From positions 46,001 through 110,000 of the forward strand of contig CM054181.1 in assembly GCA_028829895.1 (NCBI GenBank): a DNA stretch of 64,000 nt, read 5' to 3'. The position numbers were made by a program, and so were the translations under genes. Positions within the stretch are counted from its first letter, which is position 1; each line of letters starts with the position of its first letter. Source of the stretch: Sinotaia quadrata (Eukaryota > Mollusca > Gastropoda > Architaenioglossa > Viviparidae). Shown piece after piece: positions 1 to 12,054 of this stretch. Below the pieces are notes generated by a model. That model had not been told where the DNA came from, did not search any database, and saw only the letters and a list, made by a program, of their open reading frames with translations.

Positions 1-965
1 ATCATTGAGGCATCTTTAAATACTGACATTTTAGAAATGTCTTATCAATCCCCTTTTCTGAGCTCAGTGTGGTTGGATCTGAGCTTGTGTTTAGGCTAGC
101 ACTGCCTGTAGTCTTAAAGACTCTAATGCCTACTTATGATAGCATTCTAATGGTTCTTTTTTAAGTGTTGAATCGAGATTGCTTTAAAAGTTGAAGAGAG
201 CAAAAACAGATAAAATGAGAAAAAGAAAAGATGTGACAGAAAATAAAGACTGAGGAAGAGAGAAAGCGAAAGGTTTGAGACACAAGGAAAAGACAAGGGG
301 GGTGGGAACATAACTCTTTCAGTCTTCATTCCTTAATCCATCTCTTTTATCATCTTCTGCAACTCTAAAGTAAGCACTAGACCTCTTCACAAAAGCACAA
401 AAATTATTTCAGATTAAGAACAAATTTTCAAATGTATATTTTTATTAACCAAACAATGTAACAGTCATAACAAACAATAAACACTCAAGACAGTTATTGC
501 ACATTGACCTTAACAAATGTAAGGGAGGGTACCCAAGGGCATAGTTACCAGTTGCCTTATACTCCAACATCAAGTTATAAATAATAAAATAAATATAAAA
601 TGTCAACATTCCAATCCTGTTAAAGCTCATCAATAAGTATGTCACAAAGAGCCCACCACCCCATCCTGCCAAAGACTTTGGTAACAGGCATGTTAGGAAT
701 GTCCTGGCGCACGAAACAAACAAGCTCAATAAATGTTACAAACACCATTAACATTAAGGACAAATATGCAAACAGAAACAAAAATAATGCACACAACTAT
801 ACCTCAGATTCCATCCATGACAAGGACTCTATATCATTCATCACTCAACAAATAAGTCACTCAACAGTGAGACTTACAAAACCGAAAACATATATATTCA
901 GCAATTATTTCGTCAAAAAATATATTGTCAGCAATTTTTAAAATGTAAATTAGTATTACATGTAC
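1..965. other. AT-rich flank, no gene recognised
   Basis: The open frames here are low-complexity (Leu/Phe/Ser-rich translations of A-rich DNA). No splice-bounded exon or known domain was seen. Confidence 0.5.
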
Positions 966-1409
966 ATAAATGAAAAGATTTACAACTATCAACAAGCTTT
1001 TGGTGGTATGCTACACAAATGAAAAGATTTACAACTATCAACAAGCATTTGGTGGTATGCTACACAAATGAAAAGATTTACAACTATCAACAAGCATTTG
1101 GTGGTATGCTACACAAATGAAAAGATTTACAACTATCAACAAGCATTTGGTGGTATGCTACACAAATGAAAAGATTTACAACTATCAACAAGCATTTGGT
1201 GGTATGCTACACAAATGAAAAGATTTACAACTATCAACAAGCATTTGGTGGTATGCTACACAAATGAAAAAAATTACAACTATCAACAAGCATTTGGTGG
1301 TATGCTACACAAATGAAAAAAATTACAACTATCAACAAGTTTTTGGTGGTATGCTACACAAATGAAAAGATTTACAACTATCAACAAGCATTTGGTGGTA
1401 TGCTACACA
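966..1409. repeat. 49 bp tandem repeat, about 9 copies
   Basis: The unit contains aagatttacaactatcaaca and tttggtggtatgctac. Copies are near identical; two share an aaaaaatt variant in place of aaagattt. Confidence 0.95.
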
Positions 1410-2578
1410 AGATTCAATAATTATATGCACATTGAGCTAACAAATAATTATCTATGTAAAATGAAAATATCTATGTAAACCAAAAAGAAGTAAAATTAAA
1501 ATATGCAAATGATTGCAATATTAAATCTTTCTTTTTAAATTAATACATAAATATTTCATGTATGTGAAAAGTCAACAGCTTTAGTAGAAAGTTGGAGAGT
1601 TTGAAGTGAATTTTGCCAAATATTATAACTGACTTGTCTGATTTTCAGTGAAAAAATAAAAACAGAATATTATTTTAAAAAATATCTTTGACATTTTATT
1701 AATAACTTTAAAAATGAAAGATGTATTCTTCTCCTTCCTATTATTATTATTATTATTATTATTACTATTTAACATTATTATTATTATTATTATTTTCATA
1801 TAATGTAGAGAATTGATTCAAAAAAATGTATAGAAAGGTTTATAGTGACTACAATAAAAAATTAATTCTTGTTATACATTATTAAGATGAAGTTATACAA
1901 GGGTAAGAGTGATGATCTGCAAAAGTAAAATGAAATATCAACCTCCATTACAAATAAATCAATCAAATGGTGAAACTGGATGACAGCAAGATATAGGCAC
2001 TAAACTCACAACCAGAAAGTAAGACTATGTTGTCAGTTAAAACTTTATTGTTAAAAAGATGAAGTCTTAAAGCCAGCTTTGTTTTAAATAATGTTAAAAT
2101 TAAAATAGCCTGGTTATGTCATCAGATTAAGTGTATGATAAAAGAATAATATCCTACTTTTATTAAAGGCAAACTGAGTTACAAGTATTATTTTATTTCT
2201 TTAATTTCTAATGTAAGAAAATTTGACACTTCATCGGTTGCTATAAAAAACATAAAAACAAAGAAAAATTTAAAATATAGTTAATAGAGTAAGTTTGTGA
2301 ATGTGTCCTCAGCAAACAGCAGTAGTAAGAATCAAATCATATACATAAATGCATAATAAAATGTTATGGATTATGCTCAACATTAATAAATACTTTATCA
2401 TCAATACCATATAACATTTCATAAATATTTAACCTTTCATAATAAATACTGAATCAGCAATGCAATATGGCAGTAAATTTATTCTCTAATATTTCATATG
2501 ACTAATAGAAATTGTATCAAAATGCAATAAAACAATGCCATAAATGTATAACCTTTGAAAAATATTAATACTTTAGCA
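1410..2578. other. AT-rich unique sequence with an ATT microsatellite
   Basis: Contains (TTA)n at about 1738-1796. Otherwise AT-rich with no exon recognised; may include distal 3' UTR of the SAMD9-like gene, since minus-strand AATAAA hexamers occur near 2043, 2158 and 2477. Confidence 0.4.
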
Positions 2579-2836
2579 TCCATGTAATTTAACTTTAATG
2601 TAAAAATCATTAGCTGTATGTAATTTAACTTTAATGTAGAAATCATTAGCTGCATGTAATCTAACTTTAATATAGAAATCATTAGCTGTATGTAATCTAA
2701 CTTTAATGTAGAAATCATTAGCTGTATGCAATTTAACTTTAATGTAGAAATCATTAGCTGTATGTAATTTAACTTTAATGTAGAAATCATTAGCTGTATG
2801 TAATTTAACTTTAATGTAGAAATCATTAGTTGTATG
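2579..2836. repeat. 36 bp tandem repeat, about 7 copies
   Basis: Unit atgtaatttaactttaatgt plus agaaatcattagctgt. Its length is a multiple of 3, which explains the two overlapping repetitive minus-strand open frames; these are not genes. Confidence 0.95.
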
Positions 2837-3345
2837 TAAGTAGTAGTAGTTCAATGAAGAAAGCAATTCCTTAACATATTCTTACTAAATCAATCATTTT
2901 ACTGGATAAAAAAGTAACTGGGTAAAAGCAGTAGTAATTAGAACATTGAGCAGAGAACAACACTTTAAAAATGTTTCCATTGATGGATAAAACTTTTAGA
3001 AAATCACATCTACCAATGTGTTCATTGTAAAAGCTGTATTTCACTAACAAAAAGAAAATATTATCAAGGTTTAAAAACATATAAGTTATCTTCATCACAT
3101 AATTATAAAAATATATTCTGAAAGTGATAATGAAAAATTTGCTTTTCAGCTTTACACAGGGCAAAAATACATCTACAAAACAAATGACAAATTTCTCTTG
3201 GACAAGATGTTATATTTCTTCTTGCACAATAATTTCAAGAGCTGCCAGTAATTAGTGTTTCTATAATTAATTGACTAGTTTGTGTTTAAATGTTTCTAAA
3301 TCCAATGCAAGCTGATTTCATGGGTGGAACTGTTTCTATCCTGAC
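2837..3345. other. AT-rich unique sequence
   Basis: No exon or element recognised. It lies downstream of the SAMD9-like stop codon and may be 3' UTR. Confidence 0.35.
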
Positions 3346-3535
3346 TTATATATATATATCTTCACTGTCATCTTACAAATATCTTCACTGTCATCTTACA
3401 AATATCTTCACAGTCACCTTATAAATATCTTCACTACTGCTGTACAAAAATTTTTAGTGCACTAAAATATCTTCACTGCCACTATAAGAATATCTTCACT
3501 GTCTCTGTACAAGTATCTTCACTGCCACTGAAAGT
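3346..3535. repeat. Degenerate tatcttcactg tandem repeat
   Basis: Imperfect units of about 22-30 bp built on atatcttcactgycat; probably within the 3' UTR of the SAMD9-like gene. Confidence 0.7.
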
Positions 3536-3536
3536 C

Positions 3537-3672
3537 TTGTGCTCCATTGTTGTTGCTACATTAGTCTGGCCCTGTAAGGACTGTGCTCCATTGTTGTTGC
3601 TACATTAGTCTGGCCCTGTAAGGACTGTGCTCCACTGTTGTTGCTACATTAGTCTGGCCCTGTAAGGACTGA
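3537..3672. repeat. 44 bp tandem repeat, 3 copies, overlapping the SAMD9-like stop codon
   Basis: Unit: tgctccattgttgttgctac followed by attagtctggccctgtaagg. The copy nearest the gene contains the final codons and TAA; the other two lie in the 3' UTR. Confidence 0.92.
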
Positions 3673-3747
3673 GGTTCTCTTCTGTACCAAATACTCTCGC
3701 TCTTTTTCAAGTTCTTCTTTCTTCCTGTTCAGTTTCTGAGCTTTAAT
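3649..3747 (-). CDS. SAMD9-like gene, last coding exon
   Basis: On the minus strand an acceptor ending tgtctag precedes an open stretch of 32 codons and TAA (3651-3649). The preceding 4.8 kb exon ends in phase 0 (AAT ACA before GTAAGT at 6044) and this one opens in phase 0 (ATT AAA GCT), so the join keeps frame without adjustment. The encoded tail is lysine- and glutamate-rich (KAQKLNRKKEELEKEREYL), predicted as a charged helix or coiled coil, and ends TGPD. The intron between them is about 2.3 kb and holds a GATA/GA microsatellite and repeat copy A. The last codons lie inside a 44 bp tandem repeat that continues past the stop. The join is inferred from splice sites and phase; no transcript was seen. 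Confidence 0.72.
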   Translation of the reverse strand: MKAQKLNRKKEELEKEREYLVQKRTSVLTGPD

Positions 3748-3946
3748 CTAGACACAACCAAAAAATAATTCCATAAATTAATTTAAAGATCTCATATTTT
3801 AAATGTTTTAACAATTTTTCATTTGTTGTTAAGAAGTAAATCAATTACTTTAATGGCATTCATTTCTTTAAAATGGACTGAAGTCTTGTTACAAGGATAA
3901 GTTAATGGCTTAAATATGGTACTACTCAGCAATGCAACAAACATTA

Positions 3947-3996
3947 GATAGATAGATAGATAGATAGATCGATAGATAAGATAGAAAGATAGATAT

Positions 3997-4060
<64 letters not shown>
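3947..4060. repeat. GATA and GA microsatellites
   Basis: (GATA)n with variants is followed by about 60 bp of (GA)n, in the last intron of the SAMD9-like gene. Confidence 0.97.
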
Positions 4061-4065
<5 letters not shown>

Positions 4066-4194
4066 GTGCAGGTTCTTGTGTCTATTATTTCCAAAAGAAC
4101 TGTAAACTAGCTTTGAATTTGTTTGCTCTCTAGTGCTATTATCCAATGATCTGAATTTAACTGAAAGACCCTGATATATTGATGCTGTTATTTC

Positions 4195-5900
4195 TATGGC
4201 GGAGTAGGTTTGCCTATCCCTGTTACTGAATTTGGTTGTTATATGGATTGTTAGATGTCAAACTGACCCAACCTTGAGTGCTGCTTGTGGTGATATTTTT
4301 AAATGTCAAAGTTGGAAGTAAACAACTCAGGTGGAGGATAGGCTAGAAATTGCTGTTGCAATCCAAACCAGTTCCAACTGGCTGAGTAGTTTTCTGACTA
4401 ATAGTCACACTTGTTCATAACAAATTCATCCAACGGGGATGGACAGAAGTTTCTTTGTTGAAGAAATACTCTATTCTAATAACTTTGAATCTGAACACAA
4501 CTTGAGTCCAGTCATAAAGGCGATCATTATTTATGGTAAGTTAACTGACTGATAAAGAAAGAATGGACTTAGAAATATTTCATACACGTTTGCTATTGAT
4601 CTATGATTTGAATTGGAGAATGATTTAAATAATTGAATCATTATTTCTCTGTTCACTAATTTGATTACATTGTACATTAAACCTGCAAATTTTGATCAAT
4701 GCTATGTTTCTTATATGTGTGTGTATCAGGCTAATGAAATTGTTGCAGGATTTGTAATTTGAGACTGTTTGTACGAGAGAAAGCAAGTTTAGAGATGCCT
4801 TAATTTGACTTTTGCACAGCAAAGCAAGCTCTTTTTCTTTTGTCACTTCATGCTACAGTGGTTACTGTACTCTGCTTGGTCAGGGTATATGAATCCAGAC
4901 TGTCATCAACTTATCAGTAAAATGTTGCTGTAAGCTGCTTCCTGTGAATTCTGTTCAAGAGCCAATACAGTAGAAATGGTGGCTTGACTTTGGTATCAAT
5001 AATTCATGAAGATTATTTTGAATGTCCCCCAAGGTGTGTAGAGTAAACGCACATGAAAATTTGAAAACATTCCTCCCATTGTGCTTCATAGTATATGTGA
5101 AATCCAGGATGATTCACTAAGTGTGTGCTTTGTGAAATTCTGGATGATTCACTAAGTGTGTGCTTTGTGAGCTGATCAAAGATTCTGGAATAGTTGTATA
5201 ACATGCCTGGAAGGAACACATGTTGCCAACCCTAAACAAAAATGTGATTTGTTGCAAACCACATGATTGTGAACACATGGCAGTAACAGCCACCATCTTT
5301 AAAAAGGTTATGTACATTGACTTTAATTATTTCTAACCCTAAACTCTATTACCATTTCCGTGATGATATCCATGAACTATATATTATTATATATTTATAT
5401 ATTTATGCTAAATGACTGCATCATCTATGCTAGGATAAATTGAATGCCTATCCAGTTTTAATTGAACATTGTTGTGACGTGATGTAAATGTCAATGCTCT
5501 TTGATTACATTCATATGTTATACATTTGATTGTTGATTTAATAAATTTATTGTTAAATTTATTGATCTTCTTAAACATATTGATAACCATATGTTGGAAA
5601 ATACAGTGAGTGGATGGAGGCTCACTAAATATAGATTAAAAGATTTGTCTTCTCATTTAGTAAGATATTTTCCATCTATGGAAACATTGTGCAATGTAGA
5701 TGTTGTCTTAATGTTGTGGAAGAGAGAAAACATTTTACAGCACCCTGTATCTGTCAAGTGAGAGAGACGAGTGGTATCTGCTGGAGGATCATTAATAATA
5801 TAAATTAAGACTCTCATCACTTGTAATTAGTTACGGATAGTTAATTAATAATAATTGTAAGAAAATAACTAGTGTGACACCGGCATCACAATTTCATTAG
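4195..5900 (+). repeat. Unclassified 1.7 kb interspersed repeat, copy A
   Basis: The sequence is recognisably shared with 54637-56165 (same orientation) and 44031-45318 (inverted). Shared landmarks in order: ctrtggcggagtaaatttgc start, aaacaactcaggtggag, caatccaaac, aacaaattcatccaa, tgtgaattc, cacatgattgtgaac, ttaattgaacattgttgtg, ataaccatatgttgga, and an end near aataactag. No terminal inverted repeats or coding domain were seen. The start resembles a tRNA A box, but no B box was found. Copy A lies in the last SAMD9-like intron. Confidence 0.75.
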
Positions 5901-6044
5901 TAGTAATCCATATGGGGCAATGCAAATGCCATGTTATAAAACTATGCTGATAACTGCAATGATATAGGAAATGTCAGGCTGCCCTAACCATAAGAAATAT
6001 AGGATTTAAACAATTTAAAAAAAAAAAACCAACCCACAACTTAC

Positions 6045-9000
6045 TGTATTGTTACAGAAACGGATGTCTTTCTCCACTATTTCTAAGTCAGCTTGGTTCT
6101 TGAAGTAGCGCTGCCAGAACTCCTCAACAGCTTCAACTGACATCATTTTCTGCTGATGGCGGTCATAGTTACGCCGTGTCACAGTAAAATTCAAAGGAGT
6201 GGAAACACCTTTCAAGTCGACCACATCATCGCGAGTCACAGAGTATGCTTTAGGTCCAGACCAGCAGAAGCCCAACACAAACTGTACATTCTTTTGCCAC
6301 AGAGAATGGTCTTTTATTGGGAATGATGTTGGAATTTCCAACTGTGTTGCACTGCCTTTGGATGAGTAAATTGTAACAGCCATCTCACCACCACCTTGCA
6401 GAAGAGTGCCCTTCAGTCGCCTCAATCTCTGTCTGGCCAGCTCGGTGTCCCAGATGCTGTCACCTACACGCTGTCGCCGATTGTGGAACCCATGCAGCTC
6501 ACTGTAGAACACTATTTCATCAAAACCTTCACCTTGGCCTAGGAAAAAGAGAGTGGTTCCTTTGCGTCTGTCAGGTTTTCTACCTTCTGCTTCCTTCTGA
6601 GCTGGATGATTGTTCTGAAATGTTGCTTTCCATTCCTTGATAACATCTCGAATTTTGTTGCAGGGACAAAGTTGCAAACCCTTGCCTATTCGCCACTCTG
6701 TAGGCCAGTGAAACATTACTAGGTACAGATAGGCTTCGAGGTAGGGGACAGGATCAGTCTTTGTGGTCTCGTAAAGTAGTTGGGTCCATTCTAAAATGCG
6801 ATCCATTGAAATGATTCGTGCATGATTTTTATCCAACGATACCTGAGCTAGTATCAAATTCAGAATCGTTCGTAAATCAAAAGCATTGCAGAAGGGTGAC
6901 CGGACATTCTTTTCAATGAGAACATACATACTATGAAATTCTTGTGCTGCATTGTTGTCTTCACGAAGACCGTAGATGGAACGAAGAGAGTTACCTCCTC
7001 TTCGTTTAACTCTCCTTCGTCGAAAATCACAGGCATCCTCTGGTCTCAATTCACTAGGAACCTCATCTGAGTCCTCACCGAAATATGTGTCTAGACACTC
7101 TTGTAGATGAACAAACATACGGCGATCATTGATACTGTTTGAATAGCTGGGACTGTACTGGTAACAAGAGTCCTCTTTCAACTGGATCTGTTCATCCTCC
7201 AGTCGCCTCATGGGCTTTTCATATTCAGCGCTTAGTCTCTTTAACTGTTCAATTCGTTCTTTTCCAAGTGATTCCATCAGATCATCAGGAATGTATGATT
7301 TGTTAACAAGAAACTTGTGCAGCATTGCACCCTTATCATACTTGAAGACCTTTAAAAAGCGGCAAAGGTCTAACAGTGTCACCACCACACGTAATTCTGA
7401 GAAAAAGCCACAGTTGTTGTAACCAGTGCTGTAGTTGTCATCACTCAGCTTTTGTTCCCTGCGAAAGATGTTGATAGCTTTGAAAGCCACGTCTATCACA
7501 TCCTTTGCTTTCTCGTCTTCCAGCTGTTCTTCACTCTCAAGACATTCTCTCCAAACCTTAATCAGCTGCTCTTTGTAGACTTGGCCATGGGTGTCGCATA
7601 AATATGAATTGTTTGGCTTTATGTCCTGTGCCATTCGTGCATATTTGTCAGCTTCTTTCCAGTTCTGAATGTGAATGTAGACACGTGAGATCTGCTGGGC
7701 AATCATTGGGTCATCCAAAAGATCAAACCCAACAATGAGCACGTCAGCTGCCTTCTCATAGCCTTCCTCTTCCCCAATGGCCTTGATAATGGGAGAGAAC
7801 TTTTCACGGCCTTTCTTATATGCAGCTCTCTTTTTCAGCATGTCCTTCACGGTCTTGATCAGCTGATTCTGCATGCTGGATTCATTGCTTTTCTTAAATA
7901 TGCTGCTATGAAGAAACTCGAGGATGACGTCACTAGTGACTTTCCTCTCCCTTTCGCACAGATTATGCAGAATGTCTCTCGACAACTTGTTATGAATGAT
8001 CCTGACAGCTTTGGTTAGAGAGCCAAGACAAGGTATTGAGGTTCTGTTTAAAAGGATGTTAAGTGATTGACTGAGAGAAGCTTCCCACAGAGTATCGCCT
8101 TTGGAGAAGGTTCCTCGTCCAAGAGTTGCTCTGTCGTTTTTCTTGCTAATGGGTGGACACATTATAACATTAAAGCAGCTCATGGGGATAGCCTGGAAGT
8201 CGAGCTCAAAGCTGTTGATGAGGGCGATGTATTTCAGCAGTCGTTGCTCTCTGTAATCACGGATTTCAGTGACAAATTCATCAACTGTGTGTTTTATGTA
8301 GTCTTGGTTAAAATTTTCTTTCAAGATGTTAAAGGAAATCAGCAGTTTTGGATGGAGTCCTTGTTTTTTCTTGTACCTTTCTTCCAAAGTCTCATACTTT
8401 GTGTTGAACCATAGTACCTCTTCTTGTTGAAGCTCATGCCCCAACATCACTTTGGATTTATCTTTTCTTTTTGGGAGTGATGTCATGCGTATGCAAATGA
8501 TGAGAACGCAAAATATCTTCTGAGCATCTTTGGTGTCGCGAGCTTCTCGTCTTGCTTTTTCATTCAGATGTGAACATAACTGAAACACTTTCTCTTCATC
8601 CTCATTGTCAATCAGTACCAAAGTTGGCTTTGGGCAATCAGGTTCCTCAAAACTTCTCAAGCGGGCAATCTGATCGCAAGTCTGGTCTGTGATTTGCTTC
8701 ACTGCACAACAGCGGACTTGACTCTTCATTTCCCATAGTAACTGTCTTGCTAATGTTGTGCCACCTGCTCCAGGCTGATGAAGCAAGGTCCTGACAGCCA
8801 CCTTTTCATCTTCAGGAATTTTGATACCTTTAAGTGTTTCATCAACCATAGAATGGAGTTCATCAAACTGACTTCTTTTTAACACATGATCACGGAACCA
8901 AAAATTCCACCAGCTCACCTGCTGCCCTCGGTAAAATTCCTCTTCTGTCTTGCGTTTAAATTTATCAAGATCTTTTGTGGATCCTTTGAGTACTATGTCC

Positions 9001-10843
9001 TCATCTCGACACTGGCTCATGCTCAGAATCTCAAGATCAGACAGTGTGTTTTTCTCTCGTTCTTTCATCATGCATGGTGTTCCCGTGGAGGTAGGAAGGG
9101 TACACCCAGTGCCAGCACGAAACCCGAATATATTCATTATGCTGTGATTGACATGTGACCATGGCATCCCTACTATACATCTTTCTTCTAGAACATGTTT
9201 CTCAACATACTTTCTTCTCAGAACTTCAGATGTCAGTTGGTTTGCAACCTTCTCAGATTCTGCTACAATAATCCACTGATCTGGAAACTTAACAAATATT
9301 TCTTCAAGGGCGCCAAGAAGCACTTCGTAATTTCTGGACAGGAGGAAAATCAAAATCCTTGCCTTAGAGGCTGGAATCTGCTCACAGTAAAAGCGAACAG
9401 ATTCTTTGAATCCGCTTCCACGACTGCTTCTCCAGGCAGCTGCTTCCAACTCCTTTTTATTGAGTGGTTGGTAACCGTTGCAAAATATCCATGATTTCAA
9501 AGAGGACATAGATATGCTTTCCAGAAACTTAGAAACGTTGTCCTTGTTGTCGCTGGACATATTTTCTTCGCTGTTTTTGTCAAAGTTGTCAGTGGTGAAA
9601 ACTTGGTATATCTCACCAAGCTCTGATTCAACAACAGAATGTAATCCACGATGACAACCATTTGAATTTTGCATGGCAGAGTCAAAATCAAAGACTGCCA
9701 TTGGTTCTAGACTCTTGATGCATTTGAAGTGTTCTGCCAGAAACTCTCTATCCATATTTGATGCACAAGGGCTCAGAAAGAGAAGGGGAAATATATCAAC
9801 CATTTCATAATCCTTTTCATCAGTCAGCAGGCCATGCAGCTTCCTGTGAAGATCAGGTTTCTCTGCAGGCACATAATGCATTGACTTCTCTTCTTCTTGC
9901 CGTAAAGCTGTCAAATTCTTTCTAAAGTCCATGAACTGGATGAGATCCTCTCCACTGACTTCAGTAGGAACTCCATCTACATATCTCAAGAGTAACGAGC
10001 GCCTGCCTGTAGCAGAGTTCAGGAAGAAGGCTTCATTCATTACAATATCACAGTGGGGAACAACATCTACCTCAACTACGTAAAGATATGACACATTCAC
10101 ATCTTTGTCACCAACGGGAATGTACACAGGGTCCCTTATGCATTTCAGTGCAATTTCTCTTTGGTCATGGTAGAAAGCCTGGTATATTTCTTCAGTCAGG
10201 ACACTTTCACACTGAAGGGTTTCTTGTCCAAGAGTGTCCAGTTGCAATCCAACTATCTCCCCTGCATGAAGTCCAGACCGTGACTCGTACTTAGAGACTA
10301 CACCAAAATGTATTGTCCCATTCGCTCTCTCATTCATGCATGCAGCTGCAAATTTGACAGTTTCTTGGGCAAATGTTTTCCAGTCACAGTGCCTGATCAT
10401 ACAGTATTTGTGGATAACATGCAACAGGGATCCTGGTCGGGACTGCTCCTCAGGTAATACATAACCTTTTTCATATACATCTTTTGGGCCTGGTCTTTTG
10501 TCAAATGCTCTGAACGTCTCTAGCTTTTTGGAACCCTTAGTAGCTGCATTTTCAGAGGGCATCTCTGAACGTGTCTGAAGCTCTTTGACTGTTTGCTGCA
10601 TTGCTTCCAGGAGTTTTATCCTCTTCCCCATTTTCAAATCAGGAAACAACTTCTCAATGTGGTCATCCTTCATTTGGGAAAGAGATTTTCCATCAATTTC
10701 TTGCTCCTCTATTCTGTCAGCTAGAGTTACTTCAAGTGCTTCTTTTTCAAGCTGAGCTCTCAAAACTGCAGCTACGTTTTTGGGACTTATCTTTTCTAGT
10801 GGAACTGTGACTGTCATAGGTGTATTCTCATTGCTGTCATCAT
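6045..10843 (-). CDS. SAMD9L-like: SAMD9-like large exon: SAM, AlbA_2, SIR2-like, STAND NTPase, helical repeats, OB-fold
   Basis: One 4799 nt exon encodes about 1600 residues, matching the usual 1580-1600 aa of vertebrate SAMD9/SAMD9L. In order: a SAM domain (LADRIEEQEIDGKSL, FPDLKMGKRIKLL) near residues 30-95; an AlbA_2/Schlafen-like domain (CDWKTFAQETVKFAAACMNE, NGTIHFGV) near 150-310; a SIR2-like region; a P-loop (QPGAGGTTLARQLLWEM, coded near 8740-8790); a Walker-B-like strand PTLVLIDNEDE (near 8600-8635); a helical TPR-like stretch; and a C-terminal OB-fold-like segment (VQFVLGFCWSGPKAYSV). Known family members are interferon-linked antiviral and growth-restricting cytosolic proteins, and the AlbA_2 domain has been linked to tRNA cleavage. 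The exon opens after ctaatttcag in phase 1 and closes at ACA/GTAAGT, so the upstream in-frame ATG at 10889 is probably intronic. SAMD9-like assignment is secure; SIR2 and TPR limits are approximate. Confidence 0.93.
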
Positions 10844-10889
10844 CTGAAATTAGCATTATAGTGTTAACCATTGTAAAGAGTTGCATCAC

Positions 10890-12054
10890 TGGTTACTGTA
10901 TTAATATTAATGATGTGACCAAATTAGATTTGACATTATAATGACCAGAGTTAAGAGGAATAAAATGGATACAGACAAAAAAAAATTTGGGCTGGGGGTG
11001 TGATCTAGCAATATTAAACTTGTTACTTTATAACCAACATTTCATTAGCCTCAGAATAATTAAAGCTGTCAAAACACTGAGACTCCCCTTGACATTACCA
11101 GGCAAAGTGAGAATATTTTTAATCTGATGACAATCATTTGGATCTAACTGTCATTTTGACTCAAATGTAAATTGTTATTAAGATCAAATTTTAATTTTTA
11201 TTAAGTGTGAATCATTGAAATAAAATTAATAATACAGTAATAAAATTAACAGCCTTTTTTTATACTTAATCATTATATAATTTTTGTGTGCAGAGAGACA
11301 TAGAGACCAGTGAGTAAATGCAAAATACAGTCTTGCCTTGATTGCAGACGCTCTGTAGAATTAAGGGTTTCACCCCCAAGTTCTGTAATGCAACACTAGG
11401 TTTAGTTATGGAAATATTCATACAATAGTTTACAAAAATTTTAAATGGAACGACTAACCAACCATTTGAAGCAATCACTCATACAGAAACTAGAATACAT
11501 GAGTTAATAAAAATAGCAATTATAATGTTATCTTCTGACAGATATAAATGACAGCTTTAGCCAACTTCAAATACTCAAGATTCCATTTACTCAACATCAA
11601 TAACCATCTTGGTAGATTCCAAGAAATGGCCTAATACATAACTCCTAGCACTAATCCTTTAATCCAAATACGGTCATAAGAAGTTTATATTTCTAGTGAC
11701 ATCATCAGACTGACAGATTGGCTCTTACCCATGAATGCAGTGGCTATTTAAAACTGCAATAATTAATAATAGCCAAAGACAAATTTATAACTAATTTATT
11801 ATTTAAATATATAGATGACCTCACTTTACACTTAGCAATAAATGCAGAGAGGAAAATAAAATAATCTAACAAAACAATAATACAAAAGAAAAAGATATAC
11901 TATTTATAGTATTTACATTCTCATTCACTAATACTCTTTATAAAGGAACAGATCCCCATTCAATTTGTATAGGTCTAATTCACTATCTTTGTGACTTTCC
12001 TTTTAACTTAATTAAATTTGACAGTTTATAACAATTTTTCAACAGTTAATTCAG
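10890..12054. other. Intronic sequence between alternative exons
   Basis: AT-rich, with no element recognised except the candidate poly(A) signal near 11795. The minus-strand open frame at 11266-11478 has no domain or splice support. Confidence 0.45.
11795..11800 (-). terminator. Candidate poly(A) signal for the short CARD transcript
   Basis: AATAAA on the minus strand about 255 nt after the TAA of the 12055-12377 exon. It would end the alternative short transcript before the SAMD9-like exon. Confidence 0.35.

Noticed and set aside
966..1409. CRISPR-like array
   Set aside because: Head-to-tail 49 bp units without unique spacers, in a eukaryotic genome: a minisatellite.
2494..2866. Two repetitive minus-strand proteins (TANDFYIKVKLH and similar)
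   Set aside because: They are translations of a 36 bp tandem repeat; no start context, splice sites or domain.
4195..4215. tRNA-derived SINE head (tggcggagtagg resembles an A box)
   Set aside because: No B box at the right distance and the repeat is 1.7 kb, far longer than a SINE.
6015..6044. C-terminal VSCGLVFFF extension of the SAMD9-like frame
   Set aside because: It is read-through into the intron after ACA/GTAAGT; the poly-Phe comes from an A-tract.
8067..10810. Plus-strand open frames opposite the SAMD9-like exon
   Set aside because: They are shadows of the long minus-strand coding exon.
10844..10889. ATG at 10889 as start of the SAMD9-like protein
   Set aside because: The 15 residues before the acceptor-like ctaatttcag are hydrophobic and unlike the SAM region, and the acceptor gives a phase shared with the CARD donor; kept only as an alternative start.
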